A DNA stretch of 64,000 nt. Origin: Hybos culiciformis. Taxonomy: Eukaryota > Arthropoda > Insecta > Diptera > Hybotidae. The position numbers and the translations under genes are program-made. Numbering within the stretch: the first letter of the stretch is position 1; each line of letters begins with the position of its first letter. Under the pieces are notes generated by a model. The model ran no database searches. It had not been told where the DNA came from and saw nothing but the letters and a program-made list of their open reading frames with translations. The stretch is from NCBI GenBank assembly GCA_964007475.1, contig OZ023273.1, positions 73,137,842 to 73,201,841 of the forward strand, read 5' to 3'. Below are positions 1-12,730 of this stretch, in pieces.

Positions 1-233
1 GGTTACTACTTTTTGGATGGGTTTTAATAACCTTTTGTCCGTCATGTCTTACTGTAAATTTTATGTTGCAAATGGAACATTTAGCATTTTTATTGTCCAC
101 TTTGAGCAGCCACTGTTTGTATTCATTTATTTCCAAACATTTGGGTTGAAAAAGATTTTCGTGATTTTTTTTTTTTTTTTTGTGTAAGATCAGGATCGTC
201 GCTTTCCTGGTTTGAATCTGCTGGTGCTGACAT
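1..233 (-). pseudogene. hAT-type transposase N-terminal fragment with BED-like zinc finger
   Basis: Seen: reading the minus strand from an ATG at 231-233, a short Ser/Asp-rich start is followed by a T18 run on the plus strand (A run in the mRNA) after which the frame changes. The second frame contains a Cys-x2-Cys motif (CSICNIKF), a basic Gly stretch and a following His, in the layout of the BED-like finger at the start of many insect hAT transposases. The protein runs off the left edge. Known: such fingers bind transposon ends. Inferred: a decayed or frameshifted hAT transposase; the homopolymer shift could also be a sequencing error. Confidence 0.55.
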
Positions 234-671
234 GTTGTTCTTTATCAATTTCCGATTTAATTCAGAAAAATTAAATTTTTAAAAAAATATTTTTTCTTTT
301 TTTTTACTGTGAATTTTTTTTTAACGGCTGAAAGAAAACAATTAAAAATAATATGAACCGAGAACTGCCACACACATTCCTAAAATGACAGATAAGAATT
401 GCTTGATTGTTGAATATCTAATATGTTAAATTAATCAATAAAAATAAAGTGTGACCAGAACCACAGAAACAAAAAAAAAGTAAAAGCCTACACTATCGCT
501 TGAACAATTGGGAAAAAAATGATACTTTCATTTATGTATAATAAGGAGCTGGTTTTAAATTTTGTTTTGATATTTTATTTAACCCGTAGATTTGAGCTTA
601 AGCCCGTAGCCCCAGAAACGAGTTTGAAAACCCGTAGATTCTGGGGTAAACCCGTGGAGGTGGCAACCCTA
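1..671 (-). mobile_element. hAT element, 5' part (runs off left edge)
   Basis: The transposase N-terminus on the minus strand is preceded by AT-rich leader sequence that ends at 661-671 with TGGCAACCCTA, the complement of a hAT-like terminus TAGGGTTGCCA. The other end and the 8-bp duplication lie outside the window, so the boundary is an inference from the motif only. Confidence 0.45.
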
Positions 672-970
672 AATATAACTAGATTAGGGATGCGAATTCT
701 CAGGGTGTTCCAGGCGTCATTTGACCCCCAAATTTTCAATATTATTTAATTCAAATAAAAATTATTTAATTATCCAGTTCTTTTTTTTTTTCTTTTATTC
801 TAAATTTAATAACAATTCTCTTTCTTTTTTATTTTGCATCTAAAATTTTTGTGTAAGGTGTTAAGTTTCAAAAAATACGTTTACTTTTTCTCAATGAAAA
901 TAAAAAAATTTAAAATTGTATACAAAAAAAGTATTAAAAATATATTATGAATTGCTTATTTTTTTTAAAT

Positions 971-1231
971 GTACTCTCATACCTGTTTTTGTGCGATCTT
1001 TTTTGGCCGATTTTTTTTGTGCGGTGTATGAAAGAATCAATCAAATTGGAACATAATTGACGAAATTATCGATAAAAGAAATAAGTAGGTTTTGATAGTA
1101 TGTTTTTTCAATTTTAATATTTATTTCGAAAACTATTTTTTATAGCTACTCGTGCAAATTAGTGCGATTTTTTTTTATGCGATTTTTTTTATGCGGTCCC
1201 TATTCACCGCATAAAAACAGGTTTGACTGTA
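971..1231. mobile_element. pogo/mariner-like MITE (degenerate)
   Basis: The right end reads AAAACAGGTTTGACTGTA and the left end has a degenerate copy in inverted orientation (ACCTGTTTTTGTGCG). TTTTGTGCG/TTTATGCG subterminal repeats lie between. The ends resemble the CAGTCAAACC termini of pogo/Tigger-type elements. No coding capacity. Confidence 0.45.
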
Positions 1232-3080
1232 TTATGCCTTGTTCAGACAATGAAGCCTTATCATGATAATCTTACTTTTTGTGATTATCATTCTTTTTTC
1301 ATGATTTGCTCATACAAAAAAAGTGTCATCGGAAATTATGATTATCGAAAATCATGAAAAATTTCCGGGATGAGTTTATAGTTTTTTACCATCCATGTTA
1401 CCCATTTCCCATTTCCACTCATTCCTAATTATTTTAGACTTTTTTTTTGACATGACTGTATGATTTGTTTGAAGAAAATGTCGGAAGTAGACACAACTCT
1501 ATTATGTGCCACGAATGTAAAAGAGCCGTTCACGCGAAATGTGTCAATATGCGTTTCAGTGTTTAAACTTGCCCGAATTCTGATTCCGATGACGATTTGG
1601 AATAATTCTATACCATATTGCAATTTTTTTTTTAATGTTGATTTTCAGTCATTTCTTTACAGCCACTGTGTGCAAGTGAAATTCAATAAATAAAACAGAC
1701 ACTTTTCAGTTTCAGTTTTTCAACATTTTCAGTAATTTTCCAAAAGGTGCCAACCTGCAAGCCCAAAATTTCAAAAGTTAACTTTGAAATACTTTTGAAA
1801 AACTGCTGTATAATTTTTTTTTTTGTGAATTGAAATGATTTCTAGCCCAATATTGTAGTTATTTACTTCCACTTTCCAACGTATATAATATATAAACAAT
1901 ATGTTCATTTTATAACCAGTTATGATAAAAAAAGTTATGGGGTGGCAACCTGCAAAGCTCTCCAATTATATTTTTTTGTTCAGAACCAGAAAATTGTGCC
2001 AGGATTTGCCACTGGTAGATTATATTATCTTTCAAAGTAATGTACATATATATAAAATATACCTATATGTATTATTATTAAGAAATTCATAAATAATAAT
2101 ATATAGTAATAATAATATAAAGTTAAAAAAAAAAAAAATAGAAATTTAAATATACGAAAGCTCTAAAAGTCTAAATTTATCACACATACATTTTAGATTT
2201 TAATTTTTATATTTTTTTCTTACCAAAAAAATGTGTAAAATAAAATAAAAAGTTTGCAACTTTTACAAAATTAAAAGAAGAGAGAGAAAAAAAAATTAGG
2301 TATAGGTATAGAATAAAGAAAATATATAAGAAAATTTCTTTTTAAATTAAAAGTTTGGCAATTTACCAAAAAAAAAAAAAAATATAATATTTTATAAAAA
2401 TATATATACGGATGCAAGTAACCGGTTAAATTAAAAAATATTTGAAACTCTTTTTAAACATTAAATATTATGTTACGTTCAGATAAACACATAGAACTTT
2501 TCTGAGTTCAAGTCATAGGATAACATGATTAAGATCTTTTGTCAAATTTGAAATAATATGTACACAAGAACTTAAAATACATGTAAAATAATTTAAATAA
2601 AAAGATCAAAAATTGTAAATTAAGGTAACTAAATACATATATATATATGCAATATACGTAACTAAAGGAAATACCAAAAAATAACTTTAACTGCTCTTTA
2701 AATTTAATTTAATTTAATGATTTCGTAAATTTATATTTTAATTATAGTTTTCACGGAAAACTTAAGAAATTCATACGAGTTATAATTTTCTTCCTATAAC
2801 TCGTTTACTGCTTACAAAATTTCAGAATACCAAATTTCAAACAATATTATATAATATAATTTATAATCTAGATTTTGTTTAAATAAAGTTTTATTATTCA
2901 AATTTCTGTTTTTGGAACTGAAAAATACAATATCTGAATCAAGTTACCCACATCATGATTTAAGAAATTTCTTTAATGAGAAACGGTCTAATATCAACAT
3001 CAACAGATTTTTTCCTTTTTGATTCCATTATAAATTCTTTTAGCTCGTTTGTTTTCCATCAAAAATTAAAAATGTTCAGG
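1232..3080. other. AT-rich intergenic sequence
   Basis: No convincing gene. Short open frames are low-complexity. A near repeat of GGTGCCAACCTGCAAGC and GGTGGCAACCTGCAAAGC at about 1746 and 1940 may mark worn transposon ends. Confidence 0.5.
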
Positions 3081-3284
3081 GGGGGTTGTTCACAAATTTA
3101 TTTTTAAAAACCACAAAAACAACAAAGAAAGATTTTTTAAAAAGCCATCAAAAAGCCAAATTCTGATTACCTAACATTTTGAAAAAAACCCCCCTCTCCC
3201 TACGTAACAAATTTTAAGAAATTTGCAAACCCCCTCGCCCCCCCCCCCCAGAACCCTGTTAAGTAGTTTGTGAACAGTTCCTTA
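3081..3284. repeat. Possible small MITE with GTTCACAAA ends
   Basis: A G-run followed by GTTGTTCACAAA on the left and TAGTTTGTGAACAGTTCC on the right form imperfect inverted ends around poly-C and A-rich sequence. No clear target duplication. Confidence 0.3.
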
Positions 3285-4756
3285 TGTTTTCATTAAAGCC
3301 CGCGATCTGTCCGTTCATCCTCCACTTAAATGGTTCTAACTTTGAATAAGAAAAAATGTGAAATCTTAAGGATGAGATTGTACGATTTCGGATAAGGACG
3401 TTTCAGGCTCTCAACCAGGTATAAATAACTTTTATATAAGTTATACTTTTTTTTTTGGAAGGTTTAAATGTTAAATAATATTGGTACATAGTATTCAAGG
3501 AACTTAAAAAATATTTTTAGCCTCTGCAATAGAAATTTTGAAAACGGCCCCCAAACTTCATTTATGAGATATTTTTCTGTGGCCGACAAAAATTATCAAT
3601 ATTTTAACACAACAAGTATACCCATTATTTGTTATGCAATTGTAAAAATATGGAAAAATGCAGAAAATAAAAAAAAACATTTTTTTTTTGTTAAATTTAT
3701 AATAAATAAAAAATTGGCTTCAGATTTTGAAAGTTTAAGTCTTTTTAATGTATAAAGTTTCTTATATACATAACAAACATATATATATATACACATATTT
3801 TGCTCATATTATATGCATAAAAAAAAAGAAACTGACAATGTTTTCTTCTACAGAAGAAAATCATGGTATACAAAAAAAAAAAAACTTAAAAATACATGCC
3901 AAAATTAAAATTTTTAAGATACAAGCTCCAAAAAATATATTTATATATGCAAATGCATATAATATCAATTTCTGAACTTAATGCAAGAATTATTCAAATT
4001 ATATATATACACATATAAATATAAATATAAAATTCATTCATACAAAAATTTTTCTAAGGACTAATTTAAAATTTATAAAGCAAATATATTTCTGAAATTT
4101 TGATAAGGGTTATTATAGATTTTTTTAGAATGACTGCAGAAAAATTTTGTGTTTTTTTTAGTTATATTATATAAAATACTTTCTTTTTCCTAAGCAAACA
4201 TTAGTTTGATATGCAGAATAATAACTGAATGTATATAAACATCTGTTTATTTAGATAGAACAATATTATCGTGCCGTTTTGAATCAGAATGCGATAAATA
4301 GAACTTAAGTATACTCTTAAAATTTTCTGATTTGCGTATACATTAAAACAGAAACATTAGATTTAATAATCAATAAATTCATAGCTAAATTTAATTTATA
4401 AAATTAGATAGCAATAATATTTATAAGGTTTATTTTGTTGCAGTTCGATTATATTATATTTAAAATATATTTACATGGCTGTGTACTGTACATTTTCAGT
4501 TCCTCCTAATGTTATACGTATATACTTTTTGTTTTTCAAACTTTATTACACTACAACTTATTTTGCACGATTCAATTATTTTTGGAAGGTGTTATAGAGA
4601 CTAAAAGATTTAATTATATTTGCCTTGAAGATATTTTCAATATTTTTAATAATAAACTGAAACTTTAATAAATATCGAAGAAAAGTTTTCATAACAATAG
4701 TTATCAAAAATACACTAACTAAATGGTGTTATAGATATAACGAAAGGAAATTTTCA
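3285..4756. other. AT-rich intergenic sequence
   Basis: Short AT dinucleotide tracts (about 3780-3800 and 4000-4030); no gene or RNA recognised. Confidence 0.5.
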
Positions 4757-5282
4757 AATCCCGGGATTCCGAGATACAATTATTTTTTTATTCCCGGGAT
4801 CCCGGAATTTTTTTATATGCACAATCAAAAAAAACAAATTATCTTATAAATAAAGAAAAATAATGTGCCAAACTACTCTTATGTATTCACTTATTTATTT
4901 TTTTATACTAATTTTGGTTTAATACTAAAATAGTGTAACAATAATGGAATTATGAGAATGTGATGCATCAAGATCAACAGTTAGCAGTAATAATAAGGGG
5001 ACCCCCCCCCCTCTTATTGTGTATAGAAAATAATAAATAAATATTGTACTTAGCGCCATACTAACAGTACTCTGAATGAGACCAATAAATCAATTAATTG
5101 TGTCTAGCTTAGATATAAATCTAAACCGAAAATTTAGTGCCATCTCTGTCATCTGTATTCTATTTTTTAATTAAGCGGAAATCCCGGGAATTTTTGTTCA
5201 AATCCCGGGATTACTGGATTCAATTTTACAACAGACATCCCAATTTTACAATAGACATCCCGGCAAAGCGGGATCCCGTTTG
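4757..5282. repeat. Repeat with multiple CCCGGGAT motifs, probable non-autonomous element
   Basis: TCCCGGGAT-type motifs occur at about 4759, 4793, 5180 and 5205 in both orientations and again as GGGATCCCG at about 5268, around an AT-rich centre. Clustered inverted subterminal motifs of this kind suggest a worn DNA transposon derivative; no exact ends were found. Confidence 0.35.
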
Positions 5283-6780
5283 AGATGCTATTCACAATAT
5301 ATTATTTGTTGTAAAATTTATGAATTATGTTAAAAGTTATATTAATATAATATATGTATGGAGGTGAATTTCAATTTTATTCTTATATAAAAAAAAACTT
5401 AATAGAAAAAAAGTTCAATTTTATGTGTCAAATTCAAAAAAAAAAAAACATGGAAAAACCTTTTTGCTGCAAAAATCTTAAAATTAAAGTTCATTTTCAA
5501 AAATTATTTTAAACCTAAAGTTATATATACATAATATTACTCCATAAATCTGTTACCAACTGTTTTTACTACTTACTATGGAAGTTAAAATAACATCATT
5601 TTGAATGGTAGTCTTAAGAAAATCATTAAAAATGAATTCCATTTTGAAAAGATAATATCGCCTGCTCAGAAATGAAACAACGTATAATGAAAACTATAGT
5701 TTCGAGTAATTTGAATTTAAAGATTTGAAAATTTAAAAAAACTTATGAAAAAATATCAAGTAGCGTACAATTTTCATCTAAAAAACACATTTTAATCAAC
5801 ATTAAGAATATTGCAAAGTAGTTGTACTTATAAAATCGAGTACGAGGAATCGAATGGTGCTATTGTCAAATAATGACGTATAAATGTCATACGTTGTTTC
5901 ATTTCTCAGCAGACGATATCAAATTTCAAGTTTTTTAAATTAATTTTGAAACTGGCACTTAAAAAATATTGTTTTAACGTTTTTTTTTTATATTTATTAA
6001 AATAAGAATTAACTTGGAAATCCAAAATATCGAAATTTATAATATGTTTCTTTTTATATATTTTTCTTATTTTCATATGATAGTAATAAAAGTACCTACA
6101 TACATAATATACAATAATGTACAAAAATTAAACTTTTGAACATAAATATTATTCTTATAAGGACTATTCCATATAAGCTTTATAAATATATAGATTTTTA
6201 TATAAGGACAAGTAGGATATTATAACATTTTATAACATTATTGCTAGCAAATAATTCCAAGAAAATTAAAAAAAAATTTTTTTATTTTATTTTCTCATAT
6301 ATACATATAATCTAATTTAAACCATTATATTTTATATAAAATATCTTTCAAAACAATAATTTAGTTTTGTGGTTTTGTTTCCCATTAGGCCATTACTTTC
6401 GATTTCTTCTACTCAACATTTACGGAATAACTTTATATTAATTTATGTGTTGAGAGAAAAAAAAACAATATTTTATATATAAATCCATAACAAAATATAA
6501 AATTGGAATATTGTAAATTGTCTGTTAAAAAAAAATAAAACAAAAATTCTGGAATAGCACACAAGAGAAAAGCATTTTATATCTTTTTTGATAATTTGTA
6601 TAATTTTCTGAGAAAACTGTTTGTGGTAAAATAAATTATAGCCACAATTTTATTATTAAAATTATTAAATTTTTTTAATTATTATTTGTTTTTCGTTTAA
6701 TTTGATTAATCATTCTAAATTTTTTCCAATAACATTTATAATTCTATAATTTAGTCGTATGAACATAATTATATACATAA
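5283..6780. other. AT-rich intergenic sequence
   Basis: No gene recognised; open frames are shadows of A/T runs. Confidence 0.5.
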
Positions 6781-7128
6781 CAGGGCCGGCTCCAGCGATG
6801 AAGCAGAAGATGCATCGGGGCGTAACGAAAAAGGCCGTTAAAATCGAGAATTTTCCATTTAATTTTTTTTTTAAATGTGCTAAGATCGATAATTATGTAT
6901 TCCCATAAAAAAAGTTATTCAACTTTTTTTATTCATAAGGTCTTTTGACACATTTGACATTTTAAAAATAAGACAACCACTTTTTTTTTTGTTTGTGACG
7001 TTTTTGTGGAGTAGAAAGAGAAATGTGTAAAACGGGTATTAGAATAAAAATTAGGCAATTTTCAATTTAATTTTTCTTTAAATTTTATTTTTTGCTTAGC
7101 GAAGATGAAAATTGGGATTCCACATTTT

Positions 7129-7230
7129 TGAAATTTATACTTCTTTAGGCGCGTTATATTTTCGAACTTTTTTTGGTAGAGGGTAAAAATCTATTTTCGA
7201 ATCGAGTTCGAAAACTCATCATCATTTTTC
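7129..7230 (-). repeat. Tail fragment of the satellite-associated repeat
   Basis: On the minus strand this matches the end of the tails found at 16846-17100 and 25740-26032: a TTTTTACCCTCTAC segment followed by the end motif ACGCGCCTAAAGAAGTATA. No satellite units are next to it, so it is a truncated or solo copy. Confidence 0.5.
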
Positions 7231-7287
7231 TCAGAAAAATAAGAATAAGAATACTTATTTTTTTATTATATTTAAGAAACCCAAAAT

Positions 7288-7372
7288 CATATGGACAATG
7301 TGGCTTAGTGGCTAGAACATCAGACTATAAGAGTGAAGTTGTCAGGTTCGATTCCCAAAGAAATTTTCTTTA
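7288..7372 (+). repeat. tRNA-derived SINE head
   Basis: Contains an A-box-like TGGCTTAGTGGCTAGAAC and a B-box GGTTCGATTCC at tRNA-like spacing, but the acceptor stem does not pair. Two further copies share GGCTTAGTGG/GGCTTCGTGG and ATCAGA (minus strand at 7838-7912; plus strand at 8385-8453). This is a dispersed tRNA-derived SINE and not a functional tRNA. Confidence 0.55.
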
Positions 7373-7837
7373 ACATAATAATAAGTTTAAGAAACAAAAT
7401 TTATTTTATTGGTAGGATATGTAATTTTTTTTTCCTTGTAATATTGGGCCCTATATATACATATATTTGAAATTAAAAAAGTCTGAAAGTACCAGGCAGC
7501 AGCAAAGTACGATAATTAATACTAGACAAAAAAATTAAAAAAATTTTTTTTGTTCTATAATTTTTCTACAATTTTGGAGCGAAAATCGATTTGCCTCTCT
7601 TTTGTTGTCATATTGGTCTTAAAGGCAAATTTTCATATTAAAATTCCCGTCATTTATTTTACTCGATTTACGATATAATAAGCGTTATTTTTTTATTTCA
7701 AATATATATGAATATGTAGAAAAATCATGAAAAAAAATTTGAAAAAATCATTCATAATACAAAAAAAAATTATTATTACATATTTGAAAAAAGAAGAAAA
7801 TTCAAAAAAAAATTCTTAAAATTCCCATTACCGGGAT

Positions 7838-7912
7838 CGAACCTGGCACCTTCAGACTTCTAATCTGATATTCTATCCACGAAGCCATATGGTCAAAATA
7901 ATATAAAAGAGC
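7838..7912 (-). repeat. tRNA-derived SINE head, minus strand
   Basis: Minus strand shows GGCTTCGTGGATAGAATATC, an anticodon-like hairpin CAGATTAGAAGTCTG, and the B-box GGTTCGATCCCGG. The anticodon stem and T arm are well kept, but the acceptor stem is not complementary, so a SINE or tRNA pseudogene is more likely than a gene. Confidence 0.5.
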
Positions 7913-8006
7913 ACTTTGGTTTCATAATAAAAATCCTTGGAATTAATTTTAAAAGATTTCATTTTTATTTCATTCCACTATTCGCATTCCGTATTTATAT
8001 TATTTA

Positions 8007-8335
8007 AGGCCGGTTTTCACGATCCAAGTACACTGTGTCCAAGTTTCTTTGATCCAAGTCACTTGGACCAAGCTACTTTGAACCTACTTTTTACTTTGAA
8101 GTTACTTTGATGAATAAAAAAAAATTATGATTAAAAAAATTGTTAAATTCAAATTTTTTTTTTATTTTATTTTTTTTTACAAATACACTACTTTGATTAA
8201 AGTAAGTAGAGCAGTGTCCAACTAAACTTTGATGTGTCTACTTTGTCCAAGTTGACTTTGACCCCTGTTTACACGATCAAAAAGAACGTCCAAGTCGACT
8301 TGGACAAAGTGTACTTGGATCGGAAAAACCGGCCT
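8007..8335. mobile_element. Harbinger-like MITE with TTA target duplication
   Basis: Inverted ends AGGCCGGTTTTCACGATCC and GGATCGGAAAAACCGGCCT enclose 329 bp. TTA occurs directly outside both ends (8004-8006 and 8336-8338), the 3-bp duplication typical of PIF/Harbinger. The interior repeats CCAAGT/ACTTGG and AAAGTAG/CTACTTT many times. Confidence 0.75.
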
Positions 8336-8384
8336 TTAGGAAAATAAATCAAAGTGATTTTTTGTATATTTTTAGAAATCTAAA

Positions 8385-8453
8385 CTCATATAGACAATAT
8401 GGCTTAGTGGTAGAACATCAGACTGTGAGTCTGAAGGTGCCTGGGGTGGAATT
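8385..8453 (+). repeat. tRNA-derived SINE head interrupted before its B box
   Basis: Third SINE copy: GGCTTAGTGGTAGAACATC, then a good anticodon-like hairpin (CAGACTGTGAGTCTG) and GAAGGTGCCTGG, after which GGTGGAATTATGTAAC replaces the expected B box. The replacing sequence resembles, in inverted orientation, the sequence just upstream of a SINE B-box at 47755-47775. Confidence 0.45.
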
Positions 8454-8574
8454 ATGTAACTTTGTCGTTTTTGTGACAATCGACAATTTCAAACACGAAC
8501 AATTTGTATGGAGAATGAAAATTATTGCTTTGCGTATTTAATCATTACCATCTGTTGTATATTATATTTCTTTC

Positions 8575-9125
8575 CAGGGCTGCCAGATGGAATGAATGAA
8601 ATTTCCTCAAATTTTCAAGAAATTTACCCAAAATAGACACTTTTTTAAAAAAATTCCTCAAATTTTTTTTTTATTTTTATGTACCAAAATTTTTTTTAAC
8701 CTTAATTAGAAAAAAAATAAAAAATTGGATAACGGTTTTACTCACTTCAGTTTTTCCCCAAAAACAGCTTATTTTTGCAAGATTTCCTCAAATTTTTAAT
8801 GTGTTCAGATTTTATGCGGTACCTATATGTTATAAATCAAAAAGTTTAGTTCCAACAATAGATTTTGAGCTCAACGTACGTAGAAGAATATGGTAATGAT
8901 ATAAATTTCTTAAAATCATTAGGGTGAAAAAAATTTACGAGTCTTAAATTTTAAATATTATTGATTGCCAACGTCAGCACAATATTTCTGAATTTCTTCA
9001 AATTTTCCTCAGAAAGAAACATTTTCCTCAAATTTTTCCCCACGTTTTTTTTTAACTTTTTTTTTTCCCCCGAATTTAAAAATTTCCTCAATTTGGGGAA
9101 AAAATTTCTCAATCTGGCAGCCCTG
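8575..9125. mobile_element. hAT-type MITE with 8-bp target duplication
   Basis: CAGGGCTGCCAGAT at the left end is matched in inverted form by ATCTGGCAGCCCTG at the right end. TTTCTTTC occurs immediately outside both (8567-8574 and 9126-9133), an exact 8-bp duplication as expected of hAT. The interior is rich in ATTTCCTCAAATTTT repeats in both orientations and codes for nothing. Confidence 0.85.
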
Positions 9126-11315
9126 TTTCTTTCTGGCAAAAAAAGATTTTTATAAATATATACAAAGTAAAGCTTACTTCAAGAAAAGCAGAGTGCAAAT
9201 TGTAAATGTGTGGCTTATAAAACTTAATAAAAACCTAAAATTTCAACTGATTTATAGAGTGAACTTTGATTTATAAAATATTTAAAAAAATGTGAGCGCG
9301 GAGATAAAAAATTATGTACCTACTTTTTTTGAATTTAATAGACAATTGACGAAAAAAAGGTTAGCTTCACATAACTGAAATTATAGACAATAGTCTATCA
9401 AACAAAAACGACAGCTATTTTTTGGTCGTCAATTTTAAAATAATAAATTAATAAATCAAAACTTTTTTTTATAAAATGTCAATTTACTTTTATTCAACAA
9501 CTGATTTTATTTCGTAACCATTGATAAGGATTACGTTTTTTTTTTGTTTTTTTTTTTAATTTCGAAGGTTCAAACTGTTGTTGAATAAAGAATAAACATC
9601 TATAAGCACCTTAAAAAAATAAAACGTTTTGTTTTTGAAGTGAATTAAAAAAAAACTTCAATAATAAGAAAGTCTAGGTATTTGGCCATTAATTTCTAAA
9701 TTATAAATTAACAAAAACTACAATGTATCATGTTAAAATTTTGATTTCTAATTTTATGAATTGTAGGAGCTGAGAAGGGCTAATATTTAATTATTGAAAG
9801 AAAATACTTGGTTTATTTCTACGAAGAGTAAATCCAGCTCTAGAAGGAAGTATCTCTCTTACATATGTTAGTGAGACCAATACTTACATTAAAAGTACAG
9901 GGTGTTTTAAATAATATCACAATATTTTTTTTCACTATTTTAGATTTTTTGTTTCCACACACCTTTGAGGTAAAAAAATAGTGCCGATTTGCCCTTTTTT
10001 TTCGCGAAGTCCGAAGCAAAAAAACCCCTAGGAGTTTGAGGGAGGCGACCCATTCAGCATAACATTTTTTTACATTATGAGGGCCATATCTCTGAAACCC
10101 GAAACCATTTTTGGATTTGGAGTTTATGGCGCCTTTACCCCCTCAACAAGTTTCAGCCAAATCGAGCTTGCACACGTGAGCTTCACTTACGCCTAGATAA
10201 ATTTTTAGAATCCATTGACTTTATTTTGAAATAAAAATAATTTTACACCTAACGTAATGCGATTCCTCTGACTAACATTTGATTTAAAAAAATTAAGCTA
10301 ATTACTCTGTATATTTTCTTGACTGACATTTTGGTGCACTTTTTTTTATGTCAAATATTTGAAAATATGGAAGTAATTAGAAAGCTGAAGCGAGCTAGCC
10401 GACGCGAAGATCTGAAGAACTTTACTTTAAAAGTTCAACTCGCCGATTCAAAAATTTTCAAATCAGAAAATTTAATTCAAAAATAAAAAATTAGGTATAT
10501 TTTTAATTATTTTTTTACTTTGAACGGGTTTTTAAATTTATGAAATATTATTTTTCGTCTAAACTGGAAGCAATTTGTGAATTCCTATTTTAAAATTGAG
10601 TTGATTTTATCCGGTCGTTTAAGTCGCTATTTCACAGATTGCTCTAATAAACTAATTTGCTCGCCAACTCAACGGCACTGTTAAGTTTTTTTTTGAACTG
10701 ACATTTTGGTGCAAAAAAACATATGTTAAGTACGTCAACGTTTATAGTATAAAGAAAGGAATTTCTTCATACATATATACAACATCCTTGGTTTATTTAT
10801 AAAAAATAATTAAAATAAATTGTTTATTCTTAAACAATTGTTTTATTGTTATAATTTATTTTATTTTCTAATTAAAATTTAATTTTTTAAACACTAAAAA
10901 TCATTTAAATTAGTTATGGCTCCTAAATCCTAAATTTTTATAAACATTTATTATTTCCTCGATAATGATCAGAAACTAAAATTAGAAAATTTGAAATAGA
11001 TACCAATGTAAATATTTACATATTTCCAAATTAATTGCTTTGAGTCAGCTAAAAGATGCAAAACAAAAGAAGCACGTTTGATAAGTCATTCTAAGTATAT
11101 TAAATATTAACACAAAATTTGACCCAAGAAGAAGTATGTACATAGTTCTGAATAAAATAAAACGATTAAGAAAATAATCATTTTTTAATAAAATAAATAA
11201 ATTTTAATGAAGTAAAATCATAGTTTTGTTTTTCCAAAATTAATGAATTAATTGAAATATTTGTTTAAAATTTATAAAATAGGTAGGTACTTTTAATCAA
11301 CATGAAAGCAACATA
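9126..11315. other. AT-rich intergenic sequence with worn repeats
   Basis: No gene. Around 10080-10200 a GC-richer segment (GAGGGCCATATCTCTGAAAC) loosely resembles a repeat near 57045-57090. Confidence 0.45.
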
Positions 11316-12262
11316 AAATCTGGACAAATTGAAATTTTATTGGTTCAAATCTGGACAAATCTGGACAAAACCTAAAGAAATCTGGATAAAAATCTGGACA
11401 AAAATGATATGATTTTTTTTCAAAATTTACTATGAAATAAATTAATTTAGTTTTTTTTATCGATCAATATAATTTTATTGCTTATTAATTCATAATGAAT
11501 TCTTATTATAAATTTTGAAAATTATTACATAATGATACAATCTAAATTATACAAAACCAGTGCATCTTTTGTAAAGAAAAAAGCTGTAGAACTCAACATT
11601 TTTCTAGGTGGGTAGTAGCCAATTCTCAGCCACCTGACTCATTATTTAACTTTGAATGAACAAAAAGAATAGAATATCAGCACTTGCCACTATAAAGTTT
11701 TGATTTTTGTATTTTTCAGACATTTTTCTACATAAATCGGGATTGTTTTATTTAATTTTTTTTTTAATTCGTAGAATAAAGCAAAAAACCCATTTTCTCC
11801 TATTCTCAGTCTCAGCCACCCAAACTCTATTCTCAGCCACTTTGGAGTTTTTAAAGAATTAAGCAATAAAACTCGGTTTTAAGTAATAATTTCGTTCAAT
11901 TTAATTTAATTAGGAACTATAAGTTCATAAAACCTAAATTAGAAAACTTAAAAAAAACTAAAAAATAATTTTTATGCATTATAATTTATAATAAGAAAAG
12001 TATAAAAAAAAATATTTTAAATATAAAACGGTAGTGGAACTGAGTTTAGATAATATTTAAAATAAATTTAGTTTTTGAATACTATTTTTTGTTTCAAATT
12101 TTATTTTATCTGCTAACAATATTGAAAAACTGGACAATCCAGATGTCCAGATTTGTGTCACCGAAATTTCTGGATTGTCCAGATGTCCAGATTTGAAAAA
12201 TTTAAAATCTGGACAGGTGCCGAGAAATCTGGACAATCCAGATGAAAACTGGACGTCTGGCA
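11316..12262. mobile_element. hAT-like remnant with CTGGACAATCCAGATG subterminal repeats
   Basis: TCTGGACAA or CTGGACAATCCAGATG motifs are clustered at 11320-11400 and 12130-12245, and the right edge ends GTCTGGCAACCCTA at 12249-12262, a hAT-like terminus. No matching left terminus or TSD was found. Between them lie repeated CTCAGCCACC motifs (11626-11845). Confidence 0.5.
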
Positions 12263-12540
12263 ACCCTAGATTTTTATGATTTACAAATTATAAATAAAAC
12301 ACAATTATGAAAAAGTGTAAAATAAGCATGTGTTCTTTTCAAAAATTTCATAAAACCTTAAATTCGTGATTTATGCGAAATTGAACCACACCATATACGA
12401 AATAAAAAATTTTCTATATCAATTTTCACGTTGCCATTATAAATAATCCTCCTAAAAACCTTTTGTTAGGGTATGTATTAAAATCATAAATACAGTATAA
12501 AATTTTGAGTTTGTTTACTAAATCAAAAAATTATTAAGAG
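12263..12540. other. AT-rich spacer
   Basis: Nothing recognised. Confidence 0.4.
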
Positions 12541-12730
12541 AGAAAAAATGTGGTTTAATATTATGTGGGTGAAGTTAGCCGTAAATTGCCAGCCATAAAA
12601 GATGCGCAACGGAAATTTTTTTTTTATTTTAATTTTCGTATGGCAGTGTGCGAAGTTAGCCATAAATTGCCAGCCATAAATTGCCAGCCATAAACTTGCG
12701 CAACGCAACTTTTTTTAATATTTTAATTTT
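12541..12730. repeat. Edge module of 154-bp satellite block
   Basis: Repeated GAAGTTAGCC, AATTGCCAGCCATAAA and GCGCAACG motifs. The same module, reverse-complemented, borders the other 154-bp array at 47395-47520, so module and satellite form one unit. Confidence 0.6.

Larger units (their letters stand above)
6781..7450. mobile_element. Possible hAT-like remnant beginning CAGGGCCGGC
   Basis: CAGGGCCGGCTCCAGC at 6781 resembles the terminus of the hAT element at 18771. A GGGCCCTA near 7446 could be the worn other end, but flanking 8-mers do not match. The interval contains a tRNA-like SINE piece and a tail-repeat fragment. Confidence 0.35.

Noticed and set aside
7838..7912. A functional tRNA gene on the minus strand
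   Set aside because: Anticodon and T arms are tRNA-like, but the acceptor stem does not pair and related copies nearby show it is a SINE family.
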